Shown here: positions 1 to 7,800 of the stretch, piece after piece
How positions within the stretch are numbered: the first letter of the stretch is position 1
Layout: every line of letters starts with the position of its first letter
Assembly (NCBI RefSeq): GCF_010993735.1
Contig: NZ_WQNI01000002.1
Coordinates: 372,001 to 436,000, forward strand
DNA length: 64,000 nt
From: Chelativorans alearensis
GTDB lineage: Bacteria > Pseudomonadota > Alphaproteobacteria > Rhizobiales > Rhizobiaceae
Direction: 5' to 3'
Translations under genes and position numbers: made by a program
Notes under the pieces: model-generated
Databases searched by the model: none
What the model was told of the DNA's origin: nothing
The model's input: the letters and a program-made list of their open reading frames with translations, nothing else

Positions 1-448
1 CCAGCCGGTGCACGATGCCGGGCCGGCGCACCCCACCGATGCCCGACAGCGTGTCGCCGCAATGGTGGATGAGCGCATTCACCAGCGTGCCGGTCCAGTT
101 TCCCGGGCCGGGATGCACTACCAGGCCAGCAGGCTTGTCGATGACGATGAGCGCATCGTCCTCGTAGAGAACGGTAAGGGGAATGGCTTCGCCCTCGGGC
201 TCCGGCGCCTCGGCTTCGGGCAACACGATCCGGTAGTGTTCGCCGGCGGAAACCTTGCGCTTCGGCTCCGTAACGGCGGCGCCCTCGAGCGTCACCGCCC
301 CGGCGCGGATGAGCGCCTGCACGCGGCTGCGCGAGATATCCGGCGCAAGGGCGGCGGCAAGCCATTGGTCGAGCCGCTTGCCCGCCGCCGCTTCATCCGC
401 CGCAAGCTCTTTCAATTCCGTGCCGGCTTCGCTATCAGGGTCGCTCAT
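1..448 (-). CDS. RluA/RluD-family 23S rRNA pseudouridine synthase (N-terminal part, runs off the window)
   Basis: Isomerises uridine to pseudouridine in large-subunit rRNA. Only about the first 149 residues are present and the catalytic aspartate region lies beyond position 1. The N-terminus has an S4-like RNA-binding segment (KRLDQWLA near residue 24, SRSRVQALI near 41). The synthase core opening follows: [19 protein letters not shown] and later [12 protein letters not shown], which in this family sits just before the catalytic RLD motif. The ATG at 448 is divergent from the next gene, with a 29 bp gap. RluD is the likeliest member, but RluC-type cannot be excluded from a fragment. Confidence 0.85.
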   Translation of the reverse strand, partial: MSDPDSEAGTELKELAADEAAAGKRLDQWLAAALAPDISRSRVQALIRAGAVTLEGAAVTEPKRKVSAGEHYRIVLPEAEAPEPEGEAIPLTVLYEDDALIVIDKPAGLVVHPGPGNWTGTLVNALIHHCGDTLSGIGGVRRPGIVHRL

Positions 449-477
449 TTTCCGACACATCCTGCGATTGGGCACCC

Positions 478-867
478 ATGGCCGGACCGGCAGCGCCGCA
501 CCATACCGACGAAGACAAGCCGCTGGACCCGGCGGCGGAGCGCGTGCGCCGCAAGCTCGTGCGTTTCATGGGCATCAATCTCGCCATCCTCTTTGTGGCG
601 GTTATGGCGGTGGTGCTGGCCCTTGTCTACAGGTCCATGACGCCGCAGCGTGACGATGCGGCGCTTACGCAAGCGCCATTCTCCGCCGATGCGCTGTCGG
701 GCGATATCCGCCTGCCGGCGGGATCGCGTATCGTTTCGCACGCGGCATCGGGCAGCCGGCTGACACTGCATCTCCAGCTTGCCGAGGGCGGCGAGGCGAT
801 CGTCGTCTACGACATGGCTGAGGGGCGGACGATCGGCCGCTTCGAGATCGGCTACGAGACGCCATGA
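478..867 (+). CDS. Small single-pass membrane protein beside rluD
   Basis: 129 residues with a charged N-terminus (many D, E and R), one strong membrane segment at about residues 33-52 ([19 protein letters not shown]) and a short soluble domain after it (about 75-129). This is the layout of small alphaproteobacterial proteins commonly found divergent from an rluA/rluD gene, some assigned to DUF6476. That assignment is from memory of the context, not a search. Its stop overlaps the start of the VOC gene in an ATGA, so the two are probably translated together. Function unknown. Confidence 0.7.
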   Translation: MAGPAAPHHTDEDKPLDPAAERVRRKLVRFMGINLAILFVAVMAVVLALVYRSMTPQRDDAALTQAPFSADALSGDIRLPAGSRIVSHAASGSRLTLHLQLAEGGEAIVVYDMAEGRTIGRFEIGYETP

Positions 868-1277
868 ACCCCGGAGCGAAGCGCCGCATCGCGCTGACGA
901 CGCTTGTCGTGCGCGACTACGACGAGGCGATCGCCTGGTACCGCGAAAAGCTCGGCTTTGAGGTCGCCGAAGATACGCCGCTCGGGCAGAGCAAGCGCTG
1001 GGTGGTGATGGGGCCGCAGGGCGCTGACGGCACCTGCCTGCTCCTTGCCAAGGCGGACGGCCCGGCCCAGGAGACGGCCATCGGCGGGCAGACAGGCGGC
1101 AGGGTTTTCCTCTTTCTCCACACGGACGACTTCTGGCGCGACTACCGCGCCATGCAGGCGCACGGCGTTATCTTCCGCGAAGAGCCGCGCCAGGAAAACT
1201 ACGGCACCGTGGCAGTTTTCGCCGACCTTTACGGCAACCTTTGGGACCTTATCGAGCCAAGAGTTACGAATGTTTGA
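864..1277 (+). CDS. VOC (glyoxalase/bleomycin-resistance fold) protein
   Basis: 137 residues forming one vicinal-oxygen-chelate domain with paired beta-alpha-beta-beta-beta modules. The first has the typical DYDEAIAWYREKLGFEV (about residues 18-32); the second ends in VAVFADLYGNLWDLIEP. The final glutamate is in the usual metal-ligand position, but the other ligands are not certain, so it may be a binding protein or an enzyme of unknown substrate. It overlaps the preceding membrane-protein gene by 4 bp and is the last chromosomal gene before tRNA-Glu. Confidence 0.8.
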   Translation: MNPGAKRRIALTTLVVRDYDEAIAWYREKLGFEVAEDTPLGQSKRWVVMGPQGADGTCLLLAKADGPAQETAIGGQTGGRVFLFLHTDDFWRDYRAMQAHGVIFREEPRQENYGTVAVFADLYGNLWDLIEPRVTNV

Positions 1278-1342
1278 GGCAGCGCCATCGCGCCTGTTGC
1301 ATTTGCCGGCAATCACGACTATATCGCGGCCTTCACCCGGAC

Positions 1343-1418
1343 GCTCCCATCGTCTAGCGGTCTAGGACGCCGCCCTCTCACGGCGGAAACAGGGGTTCGA
1401 TTCCCCTTGGGAGTGCCA
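1343..1418 (+). tRNA. tRNA-Glu (anticodon CUC)
   Basis: A 76-base cloverleaf including encoded CCA. Acceptor 1343-1349 pairs with 1408-1414 (first pair G-U), the discriminator is G1415 and CCA is 1416-1418. The anticodon stem CCGCC/GGCGG encloses loop CUCUCAC, giving anticodon CUC. The T arm contains GGTTCGATTCC. The gene is intact and its 3' half is the integration site of the neighbouring element. Confidence 0.95.
1373..1418 (+). repeat. attL: 46 bp direct repeat (3' part of tRNA-Glu)
   Basis: Identical base for base to 17508-17553. It spans the anticodon loop through CCA. Identity stops on both sides (G versus A before it, A versus T after it), which defines the crossover-containing core. 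This copy belongs to the functional tRNA. Confidence 0.93.
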
Positions 1419-1457
1419 ATGAAATCAATCACTTATTTGATTTTTGCCCTGGCGCAT

Positions 1458-1474
1458 CGAATATCCGTCGAATA
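1458..1474. promoter_or_regulatory. Candidate integrase arm-type sites near attL
   Basis: Two direct CGAATA hexamers at 1458-1463 and 1469-1474, 11 bp apart, lie 40-56 bp inside attL. The same hexamer recurs near attR at 17488-17493 and 17396-17401, with an inverted copy at 17389-17394. This distribution around both ends is what arm-type binding sites of a tyrosine integrase would look like, but short hexamers recur by chance. The rest of 1419-1524 shows no gene. Confidence 0.3.
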
Positions 1475-1524
1475 AACGCTCACGGATTTCCGTGAACGCA
1501 CATAGTTGTCCAACCGGAACCGCG

Positions 1525-2028
1525 TCATGGGCGCCCTAAGCGCTTTTGTTTCTTCCTGGTGACCCGGCGCCGCTTCGCCCTCAGCTTCGCCAGCACCATG
1601 TTGGCAGCTTTGCTCTCTGGCTCTGCTGGCTTTCGGGACGACCTGAAAATCGCATCGAGTTGTCCCGGACTGATCAGGATCGCTTTATTGACTTCGAAGA
1701 ACATCCCTTTGGCCAGAGCGCGTTTGCGAATATCTGCCGGCGAAATAGGGGCGCCAGCCTCGGCGAGCCGTTCCGACCAATATTCGGCCGGACGGGCTGC
1801 CGCCAAGACGTCTGGATACGGCAGCACTTGGGTTCGGTCGAGCAGCATCACCACCCGCTCAGTTGCGTCCTTCTCCTCAAACACCTCTTTCAAGTAGCGC
1901 AGACCGGCCTCGATCATTACCGTTGCGTCGACGAGAGCATAGGCCACGCCGATCTCGCGCTCGGTCTTGCGCAAGGCGAGGATGCCGCGGCGCACACTCA
2001 GGTCCAGTTGGTCGAGATCTGCCCTCAT
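1525..2028 (-). CDS. Hypothetical protein, element cargo next to attL
   Basis: 167 residues from the ATG at 2028, chosen because it is preceded by a good GGAGGAAC ribosome site; an upstream in-frame start exists but has none. Mostly helical and charged, with no membrane segment or signal peptide. The C-terminus is strongly basic (KLRAKRRRVTRKKQKRLGRP), suggesting nucleic-acid contact. I do not recognise the family. It is transcribed leftward, 87 bp after the two-gene pair 2325-2633/2116-2325, probably as one unit reading toward attL. Confidence 0.6.
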   Translation of the reverse strand: MRADLDQLDLSVRRGILALRKTEREIGVAYALVDATVMIEAGLRYLKEVFEEKDATERVVMLLDRTQVLPYPDVLAAARPAEYWSERLAEAGAPISPADIRKRALAKGMFFEVNKAILISPGQLDAIFRSSRKPAEPESKAANMVLAKLRAKRRRVTRKKQKRLGRP

Positions 2029-2115
2029 TGCCGTTCCTCCGTCGGCCTCTACGACATGAATGGTGCCTGGCCGCCGAGGCAACCAGGCACCCGCTCCGTG
2101 GCAGGATAACGCTAC

Positions 2116-2325
2116 TCAGGTTGAAACAAAGACCTCACGCACGACACTTTTTGCTCCGTCCCTGCCCAGGGTCGATTCCAGAAAACATACGGCGCCGACG
2201 ATCTGGGCGATGGCTTCGCGAACAGCTTCGCTTTGACCGCGGTCGTCGCGCGCCTGCAGGTGGCCAGCCATCGCCTCGCGCGACAGCGCCATGTTCAGGT
2301 CGTTATCAAGGTTTTGGTGCATCAT
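2116..2325 (-). CDS. Small hypothetical protein
   Basis: 69 residues, helical (REAMAGHLQARDDRGQSEAVREAIAQIVGAV). Its ATG overlaps the stop of the upstream gene as TGATG, so it is translationally coupled, which is the main reason to accept so short a gene. No recognised family. Confidence 0.55.
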   Translation of the reverse strand: MMHQNLDNDLNMALSREAMAGHLQARDDRGQSEAVREAIAQIVGAVCFLESTLGRDGAKSVVREVFVST

Positions 2326-2633
2326 CAGGCCATCTCCATCTCAAGCTGCTTGGTGTCACCACCGGTGAGCACCGGTGGGGTGGTTGCGGGAACGGCAAAG
2401 CAGGCGCCGTCATCACGCTCTGCACGGTCAAATGCGTCCCGAACAAACGGATCGCAGATCAGGTTCGAGAGACGCCGCGGGGTGTAGCGATCCACCATCC
2501 GTAAGGCGCCATCGATGTCGTTGCGACCGAGCCGCTCTGCTACCTCGTGCAGCGCGTCGGGCGACGGGTCGTTCGCAATGAAAAACAGGAAGGCGCGCCG
2601 GGCGCTGGTGCTCAGGTGTCCGATGGGGCTCAT
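2325..2633 (-). CDS. Small hypothetical protein, first gene of the attL-side operon
   Basis: 102 residues from the ATG at 2633. An upstream in-frame start at 2666 would lie inside the palindromic operator, so the shorter form is preferred. Helical, with no signal peptide or membrane segment (STSARRAFLFFIANDPSPDA near the N-terminus). Divergent from the Xre-type regulator across an operator-bearing gap and coupled to 2116-2325 by TGATG. No recognised family; the layout suggests repressor-controlled cargo. Confidence 0.55.
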   Translation of the reverse strand: MSPIGHLSTSARRAFLFFIANDPSPDALHEVAERLGRNDIDGALRMVDRYTPRRLSNLICDPFVRDAFDRAERDDGACFAVPATTPPVLTGGDTKQLEMEMA

Positions 2634-2659
2634 GGTCGAATCCTCATTGACCGATATTG

Positions 2660-2718
2660 ATAACATTGTTACTAAAACATATTACCTGCCAATGCAAGAG
2701 AAATAGTAACACGGTTAC
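2660..2718. promoter_or_regulatory. Divergent operator region with two palindromes
   Basis: Two near-identical dyads fit RTAAC-N3-GTTAC: 2660-2672 (ATAAC-ATT-GTTAC) and 2706-2718 (GTAAC-ACG-GTTAC). Their centres are 46 bp apart in an AT-rich gap of about 90 bp between the leftward cargo operon and the rightward Xre gene. The second ends 5 bp before the Xre ATG, over its ribosome site, so bound protein would block that gene. A related half-site ATTACCTG lies at 2681-2688. The natural ligand is the Xre protein itself. Confidence 0.6.
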
Positions 2719-2723
2719 CAAAA

Positions 2724-2954
2724 ATGAACGCAGTGCAATGCCGCATGGCGCGGGCCGCGCTGGGCCTCGGAGTGCGGGAGCTGGCGAAGATTGCAGACGT
2801 GTCGCCGAATACGGTTGCACGTCTCGAGCGGGGGGAGGACATGCGCGAGAGCACGGTCGACACGATCCGCACGGCGTTGGAGGCGGCCGGCGTGGAGTTC
2901 ATCGCTGAGAATGGCGGTGGTGCCGGCGTGTGCCTACGTTCCGCTAAAGATTGA
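2724..2954 (+). CDS. Xre/Cro-type helix-turn-helix regulator
   Basis: 76 residues, almost entirely one HTH_3 domain: QCRMARAALGLGVRELAKIA, then the recognition helix VSPNTVARLERGED, and the tail ALEAAGVEFI that is typical of small phage and rhizobial Xre proteins. It is likely a transcriptional repressor of the divergent operon and of itself through the dyads at 2660-2718. It lacks a peptidase or dimerisation domain of the CI type, so SOS-style induction is not evident. Confidence 0.8.
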   Translation: MNAVQCRMARAALGLGVRELAKIADVSPNTVARLERGEDMRESTVDTIRTALEAAGVEFIAENGGGAGVCLRSAKD

Positions 2955-3003
2955 CCATGCACCCCGGTTACTGCACATTGCCTTCGGGTTTGGGAGAGGC
3001 AAC

Positions 3004-3381
3004 ATGCAAATGCGATCGATCATTGCGGCCGCGGTATTAGCCGGCTTTTTTACACTGCCGCAAGCATCCGCTCAGCAGACGACGGCAGAGTGGAGCACTG
3101 AGAGCTTCGAAGAGGAACTGCAGCAAGCACTTGGTGAGAGAGCGGACGGCGTGGACGTTCCTTACGCGTTTGTCGCTAGCGTCTCGGAAGATATTCAGAA
3201 GGCCGTCGCTACGATCGCTGACGCCACAGATTACATTGCGGAGAAACTCTGCGGCCGACGCTCAAGGCCTACAAAGCTCACCCTCCACCTAACGGCGGGA
3301 TTTGATCTCGTATTCTCGGGCGAGACGGGCTCGCAAGTTGAATGGGACCTCGAGACGGTCTGCCCGCGCATGGAGCAATAG
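3004..3381 (+). CDS. Exported hypothetical protein
   Basis: 125 residues from the ATG at 3004, preceded by GGGAGAGG. Residues 1-22 form a clear Sec signal peptide (MQMRSIIAAAVLAGFF) ending in ASAQ. The mature part is acidic, then ends with a beta-rich stretch (TKLTLHLTAGFDLVFSGETG) and a cysteine (ETVCPRMEQ) that could pair with the earlier cysteine in EKLCGRR. No family recognised. It begins a run of exported or membrane proteins within the element. Confidence 0.6.
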   Translation: MQMRSIIAAAVLAGFFTLPQASAQQTTAEWSTESFEEELQQALGERADGVDVPYAFVASVSEDIQKAVATIADATDYIAEKLCGRRSRPTKLTLHLTAGFDLVFSGETGSQVEWDLETVCPRMEQ

Positions 3382-3424
3382 GCCGACGGCCGCCGGCGTC
3401 GTGAATCCTTGGAAAGGAGATGCA

Positions 3425-4186
3425 ATGCCCTGGTGGGTGAGCCCATGGGTGGGTATCAGTGCCTTGGCCATCGGGGTCCTGCTCAGCTTAAGACCGGTTT
3501 TCCTTCTCGTCGAACGTGTAGCATCAGGGGGGATAACTCCGGGCGTAGCAACACTTCTGGGCGCTCTCATCGGGTTTTCAGCAGTCGCATGGCAAGCTCG
3601 CGTCGGATTCCGAAATCTGATCCGCTCGCAGACCAGCCAATCAGAACTCGATCGCAAAGCACGCGAACATGAAGCTGAACTTGTCAGGAGAGAGAAGGAA
3701 AGCGATCGAAGACACGAGAGAATTACGCTAGCAGGCGCACTAAGCGGAGAACTCGGTGCCGCATACTCAAGGCTGGCCAACGGCAGGAGTATTCTTCGAC
3801 TGCAGGCATCTGCCTACAAGGCCATGGGCAATTCAATCCCACCTTTGCCAATCGATATGAACGCGATCTTCCCCAAGTTCGAGCCGAAGGTGTTCAACCA
3901 AAACATCGGCGGCTTAGGGCTCTTGGGACCGTCGACGGCTTCCGACGTGGTGGAAGTATATCAGGTGCTTTTTTGGGACCGGTCCGCGCCGCCTTCGACA
4001 GCTCTTGCCGGCAAGCAACTCGCTTCCATAGTTGAGATGCAGATCAAGGTGATCGATCAATGGCTCCTTGATTGCTACCACGTCAATCAGCGTCTGCTTT
4101 CGGTTTTTGGGAGCATCGCGGATCCCGGGCCCCTTATCATGGCCAGGCAGAAGCGTGAGGAACCGCATATCGACAACACGCACTAA
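3425..4186 (+). CDS. Membrane-anchored coiled-coil hypothetical protein
   Basis: 253 residues from the ATG at 3425, which has a GGAAAGGAG ribosome site; longer in-frame starts lack one. Two membrane segments lie at about residues 6-27 and 38-55, then a charged coiled coil (about 60-100, rich in E, R and K: AREHEAELVRREKESDRR), then a soluble domain. The topology resembles many phage-borne membrane sensors, but no domain is identified. Base composition is less GC-rich than the flanking chromosome. Confidence 0.55.
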   Translation: MPWWVSPWVGISALAIGVLLSLRPVFLLVERVASGGITPGVATLLGALIGFSAVAWQARVGFRNLIRSQTSQSELDRKAREHEAELVRREKESDRRHERITLAGALSGELGAAYSRLANGRSILRLQASAYKAMGNSIPPLPIDMNAIFPKFEPKVFNQNIGGLGLLGPSTASDVVEVYQVLFWDRSAPPSTALAGKQLASIVEMQIKVIDQWLLDCYHVNQRLLSVFGSIADPGPLIMARQKREEPHIDNTH

Positions 4187-4292
4187 TTCGGCATCGCCCA
4201 TTGCCCTCATCGTCGCCCGCCCCTTGAGAGAGGAACAGGATTGACCGGCCGCCCCGGTTGCGCCACCTTGCCCTCGGGTTAGGGAGGGCATC

Positions 4293-4898
4293 ATGAGAAC
4301 AATAGTCACCGCAGCCGCTATCCTGGCGGCAGGCAGCGCCATCGCAGCGCCTGATGCGTGCATCCAGATCGACAGTGATCTCGATCGCCTCGCCTGCTAC
4401 GACAGGGAAGCCGGCCGCACGCCAAAGCAGGAAATACTTCCGACGCCCGCGGGCAAGTGGTCGGTCCGCAAGGAGACCTCGAAGCTCACTGACCAGACCA
4501 ACGTCTTTTTGACGGTCGCGTCAGAGGAAACGGTCAACTGCGGCTGGAACAGTGGCGACAAGATCCGGCTCTACGTCCGATGCATGGAGAATTCCACGTC
4601 GCTGATTTTTCAGACCGGCTGCCACATGACTTCTAGCGATTATAACGACTATGGCCACATCACCTATCGCCTGGACGATGAGAAAGCACGCACGGTCAGC
4701 GGTGACGAGTCGACGAACAACCGCTCGCTCGGCCTTTGGTCTGGAGGGCGCTCGATCCCGGTGATCAAGCAGATGTTCGGCAAATCGCAAATGATCGTGC
4801 GCATGACGCCCTATAGCGAAAGCCCGTTCACTGCGACGTTCAATATCGCCGGGCTGGATGAGGCGATCACGCCGCTAAGACAAGCATGTAGCTGGTAA
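4293..4898 (+). CDS. Exported TagO/VasI-like protein
   Basis: 201 residues with a signal peptide (about 1-18, ending SAIAAPD) and the motif CIQIDSDLDRLACYD right after cleavage, as in periplasmic type VI secretion accessory proteins of the TagO/VasI family. The core WSVRKETSKLTDQTNVFLTV, followed by a cysteine-containing beta domain (NCGWNSGDKIRLYVRC), also fits that family. Other T6SS genes are absent, and stand-alone homologues in prophage-like elements are known to me only in general terms. It may act on the cell envelope. The start has an AGGGAGGG ribosome site. Confidence 0.6.
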   Translation: MRTIVTAAAILAAGSAIAAPDACIQIDSDLDRLACYDREAGRTPKQEILPTPAGKWSVRKETSKLTDQTNVFLTVASEETVNCGWNSGDKIRLYVRCMENSTSLIFQTGCHMTSSDYNDYGHITYRLDDEKARTVSGDESTNNRSLGLWSGGRSIPVIKQMFGKSQMIVRMTPYSESPFTATFNIAGLDEAITPLRQACSW

Positions 4899-4905
4899 GA
4901 AGAAC

Positions 4906-5268
4906 ATGGATGCGCGCGTCATTGCGATCATGGTGGTAGCCGGGTTGGGTGCTGTCGCCTTCTTTACGACTGGCCAGGAGCCGGCCGAGACGGCCGCGCC
5001 GATCGTAGACGACTGCGACCGGATCAGGGCCTTCGTCGCCTCGCAGACGTTCGTCAAGCGCGAGATGAAGGTGCCGGCGACCGCCGAGTTCCCCTACATC
5101 TCGTCCGAGGGCGTATCGGTGACCGAGCTTGGCGATTGCCGGTTCACCGTCAAGGCTTATGTCGACGCCGAAAACAGCTTTGGGGCGAAGCTCAGAACGC
5201 CATACTCCATGGACATCAGATTTAATCGGGCCGACGAAATCTGGTCAGCATCAAATATAACTCATTGA
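4906..5268 (+). CDS. Membrane-anchored small hypothetical protein
   Basis: 120 residues: an N-terminal membrane anchor or uncleaved signal (residues 5-21), then a small beta domain with FVKREMKVPATAEFP, a cysteine (GDCRFTVKAYVDAENSFGAK) and a closing DIRFN strand. The pattern 'K...KVPATAEFP...NSFGAK' occurs in many short phage and bacterial exported proteins without known function. It starts 7 bp after the TagO/VasI-like gene, so the two are probably cotranscribed. Confidence 0.6.
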   Translation: MDARVIAIMVVAGLGAVAFFTTGQEPAETAAPIVDDCDRIRAFVASQTFVKREMKVPATAEFPYISSEGVSVTELGDCRFTVKAYVDAENSFGAKLRTPYSMDIRFNRADEIWSASNITH

Positions 5269-5336
5269 TTGATGGGCTGGACTGCCGCGCACAAAATCTC
5301 CTTGCGACCAACACCAACATGGCTATCTTGCCGACG

Positions 5337-6044
5337 ATGACGAAGCAGCGCACTGATCACGATAACCTCCCGCTCGGTGTGGGTTCCTACACCGCGCCCG
5401 AAGCTGCTCGCCTTCTTCACACCTCACCTCTCAATGTGAGGCGCTGGCTATCTGGTTACAAATTTCGACGTCACGGCGAAGAGCGCAATATGCCACCGCT
5501 GTGGCAGTCACAGCTTTCGATGATCGGTGATCACCTCGAAATCGGCTTCCGGGATCTCATCGAGTTGCGTTTCGTGAAGGCATTCGTCGATGCCGGCGTC
5601 GGTCTTCTGGCCATCAGAAATTGCCTAGAATACGCTCGCGTGTGCGTGCAGGATGAGCGCCCTTTCTCAACTCGGCGATTTCAAACGGACGGCCGCACCA
5701 TCTTCCTCGAGAGCATAGAGCGCTCGGGTGAGGCCAAGGTGCTGGATCTGAAGAAGCGCCAATACGTATTTCGCCACGTCCTCGAGCGAACCTTCAAAGA
5801 TCTCGACATCGAGAACGACGCCGTGGCGCGGTGGCGACCGTTCGATGGCAAGCAGTCGATCGTGATCGATCCTCAGCGCGCGTTCGGTCAGCCCATTGCC
5901 GCGCAATACGGCATCCCGACGATCGCGCTTGCTGACGCTGTAGAAGCAGAAGGCACGGTCGAACGGGTGGCTCGCCTTTATGACGTTTCAGCGTCAGTCG
6001 TCCGTGACGCCGTGAAATTCGAAAAGCGTCTGAGAGCCGCGTGA
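5337..6044 (+). CDS. DUF433-type antitoxin with MerR-like N-terminal domain
   Basis: About 235 residues from the ATG at 5337. In-frame alternatives are ATG 5319 and TTG 5265, and none has a good ribosome site. The N-terminus has a MerR-like helix-turn-helix (YTAPEAARLLHTSPLNVRRWL). The C-terminal about 60 residues match DUF433 (IVIDPQRAFGQPIAAQYGIP then VARLYDVSASVVRDAVKFE). Such proteins are the DNA-binding antitoxin partners of DUF5615/PIN-like toxins (VapBC45 type). The stop overlaps the toxin's GTG start (GTGA), ensuring coupled synthesis. Confidence 0.75.
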   Translation: MTKQRTDHDNLPLGVGSYTAPEAARLLHTSPLNVRRWLSGYKFRRHGEERNMPPLWQSQLSMIGDHLEIGFRDLIELRFVKAFVDAGVGLLAIRNCLEYARVCVQDERPFSTRRFQTDGRTIFLESIERSGEAKVLDLKKRQYVFRHVLERTFKDLDIENDAVARWRPFDGKQSIVIDPQRAFGQPIAAQYGIPTIALADAVEAEGTVERVARLYDVSASVVRDAVKFEKRLRAA

Positions 6045-6439
6045 AGGTCCTCGTTGACGAGAACATGTCGCCGGCCATCGCTCGCTCACTTGACGCCCTA
6101 TTTTCTGGGGAGCACGTCGTTGTTCACATCAGGGACAAGTTCGGAACTGGTGTAAAAGACGTGGATTGGATCGGGCGCCTGAGTGCGGAAGGCCGCTGGA
6201 TCGTCGTCTCGGGCGATCGACGCATAACACGCAACAGAGCGGAGTATCTGGCTTTTCGCAGCTCGCGCCTGGTGGGCTTCTTCTTGGCAAAAGGCCTCTA
6301 CAAATCGCCGGTTATTAGGCAGATGGAACGGCTTCTCGCGCTCTGGCCGGTAATTGAACAGCAATCGTCTCTGGTTGCCGGCGGGGCTCTTTTCGAGCTC
6401 CCAATGAAGAGCACCAGAATCAAGCAGCTCAAGGTTTAG
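6041..6439 (+). CDS. PIN-like (DUF5615/VapC45-type) toxin
   Basis: 132 residues from a GTG at 6041. Acidic PIN-like residues are placed as in the family: VLVDENMSPAIA at the N-terminus, then a middle VSGDRRITRNRAE. Between them is IRDKFGTGVKDVDWI, typical of these predicted RNases. The likely activity is metal-dependent RNA cleavage restrained by the upstream DUF433 protein. It ends the rightward cargo block; the next gene is convergent. Confidence 0.75.
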   Translation: MKVLVDENMSPAIARSLDALFSGEHVVVHIRDKFGTGVKDVDWIGRLSAEGRWIVVSGDRRITRNRAEYLAFRSSRLVGFFLAKGLYKSPVIRQMERLLALWPVIEQQSSLVAGGALFELPMKSTRIKQLKV

Positions 6440-6518
6440 GCGGTGCCAATAGACTGTGCAGAACCGCGAGGACAGCGCCGCGGTGCCGAGCCCGTACAGG
6501 TGAGGCGCGCGAGGCCGC

Positions 6519-7118
6519 TTAGGCTCTCGCACCGAAGAGCGCATCGAATAGCGCCGGCGTGAGCGGTCGAGATTGAACCTGCGGTGCCGTTGATGCCGGT
6601 TTATCGTCACCACCACCGAAGCAGGCCTTCAACATGTCGATGCGACCATCGTAGGCCACGCGGATCGCGTTCATGTCGGCGCCCAGGGCGGTCTCAGGGC
6701 TCCACCCGAGCCAGCCCATGGCGATCCCGGCCATCTCGTCGCAGAGCTCGGCGAGCGTGATGCTCTCGGTGGGCACGCCTGCATCGTCCTCAGCGCCCTT
6801 TCCGGTGGGTGGAGTGCCACCGCTGGCGACGATGACCAGGAATCGCGTCACGGGCCCTACAAGCGCCTCCATGCCGGTGCGCCATGCCTCATCGCGCACC
6901 TGGTCGATATCCGTGCGGCCAAGCCCGAGCGCCAGGACGCGCACCAGCGTCTCGAAGTCGTAGCGGCCGACGGCCTCGACCATCGGCATGATGCCGCCAT
7001 CCTCTCGAGCCACGGCCAGACCAGCCCGTAGGGTCGGCCGGAGGACCACCTCGCGGCCGTCGAGCCTGATCGGCACATCGCCGGCGCCGAGATGAGGCTT
7101 ATGGCTGTTTATCGGCAT
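6519..7118 (-). CDS. Tail assembly chaperone-like phage protein
   Basis: 199 residues from ATG 7118 (a TTG lies two codons upstream). The N-terminal half resembles GTA/phage tail assembly chaperones: GREVVLRPTLRAGLAVA followed by a helical region and VTRFLVIVASGG, much like the shorter protein at 9959-10279. The C-terminal half has a helix-rich segment (DEMAGIAMGWLGWSPETAL) that resembles the second, translationally added part of such proteins. It overlaps the preceding gene by about 20 bp and is the last gene of the leftward late operon. Confidence 0.55.
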   Translation of the reverse strand: MPINSHKPHLGAGDVPIRLDGREVVLRPTLRAGLAVAREDGGIMPMVEAVGRYDFETLVRVLALGLGRTDIDQVRDEAWRTGMEALVGPVTRFLVIVASGGTPPTGKGAEDDAGVPTESITLAELCDEMAGIAMGWLGWSPETALGADMNAIRVAYDGRIDMLKACFGGGDDKPASTAPQVQSRPLTPALFDALFGARA

Positions 7119-7800
7119 CAGCAAACGGATCGATCATCTCGCCGATCTTGTCTGGCCACCGCTTCACGATGCGGGAAAGGATGCCAGAGTGCGTCACGGT
7201 CACTTCCTCAATGAACATGCCGACACAGTATCCCTTCTCGCATGCATCGGCGCTGTCGCCGGGCAACCCAATGAAATGCGGCGTCTCCCGCTGCGCCTGC
7301 ATGAGCCGGTGAAGACCTTCTAAGCGGATTGTGCCTTCGACAGGCACTCCATTGGCCTCAACACGGTCACGATCTGGAATCGGTGCCATGTAGATTGCTG
7401 GTGTCGGCTCCAGCTTGTCTCGGCATTCTTCCCAGCTATCCATGTGGAAGCTGTAGCTCTCGAAGCGCTCGCGGCTTTCAGACCACCCGCAAACAGCTAA
7501 CTCTGCAATGCCATGGCGGTCAGGGTAGAATTGGTGGAAACGGTCACACTCTGTGTCCGCTTGCTCCGGTAGGATCGTCACCAACTCATCGAATGAAGCC
7601 CACGTGGACCGATGATTCATATTGAGTTGGAGAAGCATATTCGCCGTGCCCCGCACCACCATAGCGCACGTCAGGTGAGGTAACACGAGCGTTTTGCTCA
7701 TCATGCCAGTGACGGCGAAATCGTCGAGGCCGCGATAGCTGGCACCGTCTGAAAGAATGATGATCTGCTCTTCCATGCGCGCCGTGAGAAATGCACTCAT
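7099..7800 (-). CDS. Phage hypothetical protein, possibly Ntn-hydrolase-like
   Basis: 233 residues from ATG 7800, overlapping the tape-measure stop as ATGA. The start (QIIILSDGASYRGLDDFAV, then SKTLVLPHLTCAMVVRGTA) recalls proteasome-like Ntn hydrolases, where a DGASY-type strand and a following PHL loop are seen, but no N-terminal catalytic Thr/Ser/Cys is exposed. This is a fold resemblance only. It sits between the tape measure and the second chaperone-like gene, so a tail-related role is likely. Confidence 0.5.
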   Translation of the reverse strand: MSAFLTARMEEQIIILSDGASYRGLDDFAVTGMMSKTLVLPHLTCAMVVRGTANMLLQLNMNHRSTWASFDELVTILPEQADTECDRFHQFYPDRHGIAELAVCGWSESRERFESYSFHMDSWEECRDKLEPTPAIYMAPIPDRDRVEANGVPVEGTIRLEGLHRLMQAQRETPHFIGLPGDSADACEKGYCVGMFIEEVTVTHSGILSRIVKRWPDKIGEMIDPFADADKQP

